Shown in pieces: positions 24,751-28,266 of a stretch of 28,266 nucleotides of DNA. Origin of the DNA: CAZAYB01 sp964489215 (GTDB lineage: Bacteria; Planctomycetota; Phycisphaerae; Sedimentisphaerales; Anaerohalosphaeraceae). Location: the NCBI GenBank assembly GCA_964489215.1, contig CAZAYB010000013.1, forward strand, positions 1 to 28,266, read 5' to 3'. Both the position numbers and the translations under genes were made by a program. Position 1 is the stretch's first letter; each line of letters starts with the position of its first letter. Below the pieces are notes generated by a model. That model made no database searches, was not told where the DNA came from, and saw only the letters and a program-made list of their open reading frames with translations.

Positions 24751-25818
24751 ATGAATAATAGAGAAAATTTCTTAAGTGTGTTAAATTTTGAAAAACCGGA
24801 AAAATTTCCTATTACGGAGTTCATGGGTTTCTGGCCGGAAGTAAAACAGGCCTGGTCAGATAAGAATTTTATTTCTGATGATGAAATCTTTGATCATTTT
24901 GATCTGATGAAAATTCAATATTTGCCAATTGATTTTAATTTCATACCGCCTTTTGAAGAAAAGATAATTGAAGAATCCCAAAATCACATTGTAATGATCG
25001 ATGAAGTAGGCTGTACCAAGAAAGTTGAGAAGAATTCTTCATCAATGCCGCACTATCTCGATTTTCCCATAAAAAACCGTGAAGACTTTGAAAAAATAAA
25101 GGAAAGGCTCGAACCATTAAATTACCCGTCAAGATGCCCGGTAAACTGGAAAACTCTTCTTGATACTTACAAAAACAGAAGTTTTCCACTTGGCTTCATC
25201 ATAAGGGGGCCTTTTGCGTTTTGCAGAGATTTTGTCAACTTTCAGGATCTTATGATAATGGTCTATGATGACCCCCGGTTGATGAAGGATATGATGAACT
25301 TTCAGACAGATTTTATTATCGGTCTTCTTGCAGAAACTCTCAGGGATGTTAATTTTGATTTTTTATATCTCGGCGAGGATATGGCCTATAAAAACGGCCC
25401 GATGTTTTCACCAAGTTTGCTTAAAGAAATAATCAAACCCCTTTACGCAAGAATTTCTCATTTCCTGACTGATAATGGGGTTGAACATTTTATACTGGAT
25501 AGTGATGGGGATATCAGATCTCTTATTCCGATGTTTATTGATGCCGGCATAACAGCAATATTGCCAATGGAAGCTGCTGCGGGAGTTGATATAATGAGAA
25601 TAAGAGATGAATATCCAAAATTGAATATGATAGGCGGTGTTGATAAACTTGAAATATCTAAAGGGGAGAATAAAATTGATGAGCAGATGAAAAAAGTAGA
25701 GTATGTTATTCAAAGAGGCGGCTATATACCCTCTTTCGATCATAGCGTACCGCCGATTGTTTCTTATGATAATTACAGTCTATACCTTGAAAAATTAAGA
25801 AAAATTTTTGACCAATAA
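24751..25818 (+). CDS. UroD-like protein 2 (zinc ligands replaced)
   Basis: A 355-residue cytoplasmic protein of the UROD superfamily: opening MNNRENFLSVLNFEKPEKFP, central FDFLYLGEDMAYKNGPMFSP, then NGVEHFILDSDGDIRSLIP, INAGIT-like core FIDAGITAILPMEAAAGVD, NMIGGVDK and the end GGYIPSFDHSVPPIVSYDNY. The histidine that opens the zinc motif in MtaA-type methyltransferases is D250 here (LDSDGD) and the later cysteine position reads FDH (D330-H331), so a thiol-activating zinc site is unlikely; another metal or an acid-base role is possible. It is only distantly related to UroD-like 1. The symporter gene follows after 20 bp, which ties it to import and processing of glycan products. True haem biosynthesis is unlikely. 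Confidence 0.85.
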   Translation: MNNRENFLSVLNFEKPEKFPITEFMGFWPEVKQAWSDKNFISDDEIFDHFDLMKIQYLPIDFNFIPPFEEKIIEESQNHIVMIDEVGCTKKVEKNSSSMPHYLDFPIKNREDFEKIKERLEPLNYPSRCPVNWKTLLDTYKNRSFPLGFIIRGPFAFCRDFVNFQDLMIMVYDDPRLMKDMMNFQTDFIIGLLAETLRDVNFDFLYLGEDMAYKNGPMFSPSLLKEIIKPLYARISHFLTDNGVEHFILDSDGDIRSLIPMFIDAGITAILPMEAAAGVDIMRIRDEYPKLNMIGGVDKLEISKGENKIDEQMKKVEYVIQRGGYIPSFDHSVPPIVSYDNYSLYLEKLRKIFDQ

Positions 25819-25838
25819 TCTTATTTCGTAACAGAAAT

Positions 25839-27308
25839 ATGGAAGACGAACTGAATTTCAATCATCTGCCGGAAGGTAATGGGCATGAACCGCCGGTAAA
25901 ACCAAAGCCCGGGGACAAGGTCCCTTTAAAGAACAAGATATTCTGGGGTATGGGAGGAGCCTCTGATAATTTTATAATGAACGGCGTCAATTCACTGGTA
26001 CTTCCTATCTATAATGTCGGCTTCGGGCTTGATGTTATGCTTGTAGGCGTTGCCCAGTCAATACCGCGTTTTATCGATGCCGTAACCGACCCCTTGATGG
26101 GCAATATCTCTGATAACACAAGGACCAGATGGGGCAGACGAAGGCCTTATATTTTTTTAGGGGCATTAATTTCTGCTTTTCTTTTTATTTTTCTCTGGAC
26201 TCCGCCGCTCGAAAGCTCATCCCGAACTACTTTCGTTTACCTTCTGATCTGCTTAATTCTTTATTACCTCGCATATACGGTTTTCATTGTTCCTTACACA
26301 GCTCTCGGCTATGAGATGACAAGCGACTACAACGAAAAAACCCGTGTTGTCGTATGGAGACAGTACATAGGTATTGCCTGCGGGCTGGCTATTCCCTGGC
26401 TGTATAAATTATGCTTTGTCTCAAATTCCGAACCGGGCAGCGAAACGGTCGGGGTCAGGTATGTTTCTTATGCGGTCGCTTTGATCATCCTCGTAACCGG
26501 GGTCTTGCCAGCAATCTTCTGCAAAGAAAAGGCTTCGGTTCAAAAACAGCAAAAGATCAAACTTACAACGGCCTTTTTCTATACGTTCAAAAACAGGGCT
26601 TTTCTGCTGCTTATGGCTTCAAATCTGATCATCAAAATAGGCATTTTTATGGCAGGCCCATTCAACCTTTATCTGAATATTTATTATGTATGCAAAGGTG
26701 ATCGGTCTTTCGCTGCAACCCTGGGCGGTCTTTGCGGAACCATGATTACAGCTCTGGGTTTTGTCGGCCTGCCTGTGACGACCTGGCTTTCAGCAAGAAT
26801 CGGCAAAAAAAAGACGATGATTGCAACCCTGATCGTCTCTATAATTGCATACCTGAGCCTGTGGTTTTTACTGACTCCCAAATATCCGTATCTTCAGTTG
26901 ATTCCAGCTTTCCTTGTCGGCATATCGCTTAACGGCTCCTGGCTGCTTATAATCTCGATGCTTGGTGATGTATGCGATGAAGATGAGTATGTTACTGGCC
27001 TTCGCAGAGAGGGTATGTACAGTTCGGTGTTTACATTCAGCGATAAACTTGGATTCTCGCTGGTCACTCTGTTGAGTGGGATAGTCATAAAATTGTCAGG
27101 CTTTACCGAGGAACTTGAAATTCAAACTGACCAGACTATTTTCAATATGAGATTTTTATACATTGCCATTCAGGCTGTCGGATTGTTGCTTGGTATTTTG
27201 TTTATATACTTCTATCCGCTGACAAGACAGCGTTGTGAGGCCATACACGAAGAGATACAAAAGAAGAAAGAAGAAGAGAAGACATTGCTGCTAAATGATG
27301 AAGCTTAG
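25839..27308 (+). CDS. GPH-family (MelB-like) sugar:cation symporter
   Basis: A 489-residue inner-membrane transporter of the glycoside-pentoside-hexuronide:cation symporter family (MFS fold). After a 35-residue soluble N-tail rich in Pro and acidic residues come about 12 hydrophobic segments. The family signature is clear: FWGMGGASDNFIMNGVNSLV, RFIDAVTDPLMGNISDNTRT with RWGRRRPYIFLGA, the MelB-type cation-site aspartates lying in FIDAVTDP. LGDVCDEDEYVTGLRREGMY is the second conserved block. The C-tail is charged (EEIQKKKEEEK). It probably imports the mono- or oligosaccharides released by the exported glycosidases. It sits inside the operon (20 bp after UroD-like 2, 15 bp before the broken UroD-like 3). 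Confidence 0.93.
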   Translation: MEDELNFNHLPEGNGHEPPVKPKPGDKVPLKNKIFWGMGGASDNFIMNGVNSLVLPIYNVGFGLDVMLVGVAQSIPRFIDAVTDPLMGNISDNTRTRWGRRRPYIFLGALISAFLFIFLWTPPLESSSRTTFVYLLICLILYYLAYTVFIVPYTALGYEMTSDYNEKTRVVVWRQYIGIACGLAIPWLYKLCFVSNSEPGSETVGVRYVSYAVALIILVTGVLPAIFCKEKASVQKQQKIKLTTAFFYTFKNRAFLLLMASNLIIKIGIFMAGPFNLYLNIYYVCKGDRSFAATLGGLCGTMITALGFVGLPVTTWLSARIGKKKTMIATLIVSIIAYLSLWFLLTPKYPYLQLIPAFLVGISLNGSWLLIISMLGDVCDEDEYVTGLRREGMYSSVFTFSDKLGFSLVTLLSGIVIKLSGFTEELEIQTDQTIFNMRFLYIAIQAVGLLLGILFIYFYPLTRQRCEAIHEEIQKKKEEEKTLLLNDEA

Positions 27309-27323
27309 CAAAAGGAAGTTTTA

Positions 27324-27608
27324 ATGGATTCAAAGACAAGAGTATTGACCGCGTTAAATCACCAAAAACCTGACCGGGTTCCCTTTAATTTCTGGATGGA
27401 CAGAAGGCTTATGGCCGAATATGAAAAAGAGATCGGCCATCGTCACTGGAGAGTTACGCATTTTGGCGCCGATGTTATTGAATCTTTCCACAAACTTTCT
27501 TTTCCTCTCGGACCGACTGAGCAAAGAGACGGCACCGTATGGCATGAGACTCCAAGAGAAAATATCGAAGCATTGGTAGGATCGATAAAAGAGTGTGTTT
27601 ACGTTTAG
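27324..27608 (+). pseudogene. UroD-like protein 3 with large internal deletion
   Basis: The ORF starts like an intact UROD-superfamily gene (AAAAGGAAG ribosome site, then MDSKTRVLTALNHQKPDRVP and HFGADVIESF), but is only 94 residues against about 350 for the family. The first ~75 residues match the family N-terminus up to DGTVWHE; the last ~19 (TPRENIEALVGSIKECVYV) match the usual C-terminal TPxENIxAL helix, compare TPVDNIVSMIETV in UroD-like 1. So roughly 250 central residues, including the whole active site, were removed without losing frame. It cannot be an active enzyme. The junction is about 27545-27560. The same tail also explains the natural stop at 27606-27608. It is the third member of the superfamily in 8.5 kb. 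Confidence 0.75.
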
Positions 27609-27625
27609 TTCTATAAAGGAATGGA

Positions 27626-27745
27626 ATGGAAAAACTAACGGGAGTGAGGTTTATCGACTGGAGTATCGGTTTTAATTATCTTATAGTTATTGGGGCGGTA
27701 TGCTTGAACTTGGAGCAACGACTTTTTGGGAGCATTTCGATGTAA
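27626..27745 (+). pseudogene. First codons of a probable SSS-family symporter, truncated
   Basis: AAAGGA (27615-27620) precedes an ATG at 27626 that opens a 39-codon frame: MEKLTGVRFIDWSIGFNYLI then VIGAV. The IDW-x-x-x-x-x-YLIVIG pattern matches the start of the first membrane helix of SSS (SLC5-like) sodium:solute symporters. After about residue 25 the frame runs out of phase into a glycosidase fragment and stops at 27743-27745. Only the very start of the transporter gene is therefore left. The assignment rests on a short hydrophobic stretch plus the ribosome site. Confidence 0.45.
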
Positions 27746-28092
27746 AATGGCTTGAAAACGGCAGCAGGATTGACCAGCCTGTTGAAAAGGGCAAAACAGA
27801 CGTACATGCTGAGTTAGGCGAACACTGCTTTAAATGGCATCGCCATAGTCTTTGCCACGGCTGGGCCGGGGGCGTAACTGCCTGGCTGAGTAAGCATGTT
27901 CTCGGTATAAAAATACTTGAAGCAGGATTCAAAAAAATATCCGTTGAACCATTTCTCGGAGACCTTGAATACGTGGAGGGTACATATCCAACAACTCAGG
28001 GACAGATAAGCGTCAGGCATATTAAAGAAACTTCAAACAAAATTACAACAAAGGTGGATGTTCCCGCTGGTATAGAAGTTCAGCTATTATAA
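27685..28092 (+). pseudogene. C-terminal fragment of GH78 alpha-L-rhamnosidase
   Basis: Homology to the last part of GH78 enzymes begins at YWGGMLELGATTFWEHFD (from about 27685, upstream of the first ATG at 27700) and continues through the conserved SLCHGWAGGVTAWLSKHVLG and the C-terminal beta-domain (FKKISVEPFLGDLEYVEGTY, PTTQGQISVRH) to a natural stop at 28090-28092. GH78 proteins are usually 700-1100 residues, so at least 80 percent, including the catalytic acid region, is missing. In-frame stop at 27673-27675 shows it cannot extend upstream. It shares the segment TATTGGGGCGGTA with the symporter start in another frame, marking the deletion join. It shows that a rhamnosidase was once part of this operon. 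Confidence 0.75.
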
Positions 28093-28094
28093 AT

Positions 28095-28266
28095 TTGAAA
28101 TTACATTTTCAAGTATATACCTGAGATTACAGGATATACATTGGCCACTACGTTGGTTTTTTGCCGTTCTGCTCACCAGCACCCTTTTATCTGCATTAAT
28201 TATATCTGCGATTTTATTCAGTTTGCCGATTTCAGATAAGCCTGGAGATGCAGTTAATTTGATTTC
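28095..28266 (+). CDS. Possible start of a membrane protein (runs off window)
   Basis: After the GH78 fragment the plus strand is open to the end of the window in a frame that would begin at a TTG (28095). It encodes a short amphipathic stretch (LRLQDIHWPLRWFF), a strongly hydrophobic segment (AVLLTSTLLSALIISAILF) and then polar residues. No ATG or ribosome site supports the start. The opposite strand is also open here with a hydrophilic product, so the coding strand is uncertain. Confidence 0.25.

Noticed and set aside
1..28266. CRISPR array or phage-defence island
   Set aside because: No regularly spaced repeats and no cas or defence genes were seen; the repeats in 600-2548 are protein-level repeats.

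Overview
The window looks like chromosomal DNA of an anaerobic polysaccharide-degrading planctomycete, most likely Phycisphaerae (Sedimentisphaerales-like). This is an inference from gene content: a Tat-exported sulfatase, a PEP-CTERM protein, several secreted proteins with dockerin-like motifs of the D-x-D-x-D/DLAxFxxxW type, a lone FTLIE prepilin-like protein inside a glycan locus, a run of UroD-like proteins, and a GPH-type sugar symporter. No rRNA or marker gene fixes the taxonomy.

Left part (1-8170): the 3' end of rpiB (glutamate-type ribose-5-phosphate isomerase B), two exported proteins (a parallel beta-helix protein and a small W-x-x-N-x-GW repeat protein), a lone phage-type terminase large subunit-like protein with no other phage genes, and two tandem paralogous soluble PAS histidine kinases. 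Each kinase has its own near-consensus sigma70 promoter.

Junction (8218-8893): a tRNA-Arg(UCU) gene is followed by the scar of a mobile element. A minus-strand ORF fuses the front of an IS3-type OrfA to the catalytic tail of a tyrosine recombinase. This could be the left edge of an acquired island.

Right part (9043-28092): a glycan-use locus, all on the plus strand. It has a sulfatase; a LacI-family regulator with a textbook promoter between two palindromic operators; three exported proteins sharing a beta-sandwich module (dockerin-like, PEP-CTERM, and a large GH99-like enzyme); a prepilin-like protein; and a tightly packed operon of UroD-like protein, GH43/GH32-type propeller, GH78/GH65-like six-hairpin enzyme, second UroD-like protein and GPH symporter. 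The operon ends in decayed genes: a third UroD-like gene with a large internal in-frame deletion, and the first ~22 codons of a probable SSS-family symporter spliced to the C-terminal piece of a GH78 alpha-L-rhamnosidase.

Inferred joint role: exported sulfatase and glycosidases strip and cut a sulfated, probably deoxy-sugar-rich polysaccharide, the GPH symporter imports the products, and LacI senses a product. The repeated UroD-like (corrinoid methyltransferase-fold) proteins suggest, without proof, anaerobic handling of O-methyl sugars. No gene-free stretch exceeds 300 bases; the longest gaps (372-599, 2549-2790, 8168-8426, 8802-9042, 10912-11159) are described under individual features.
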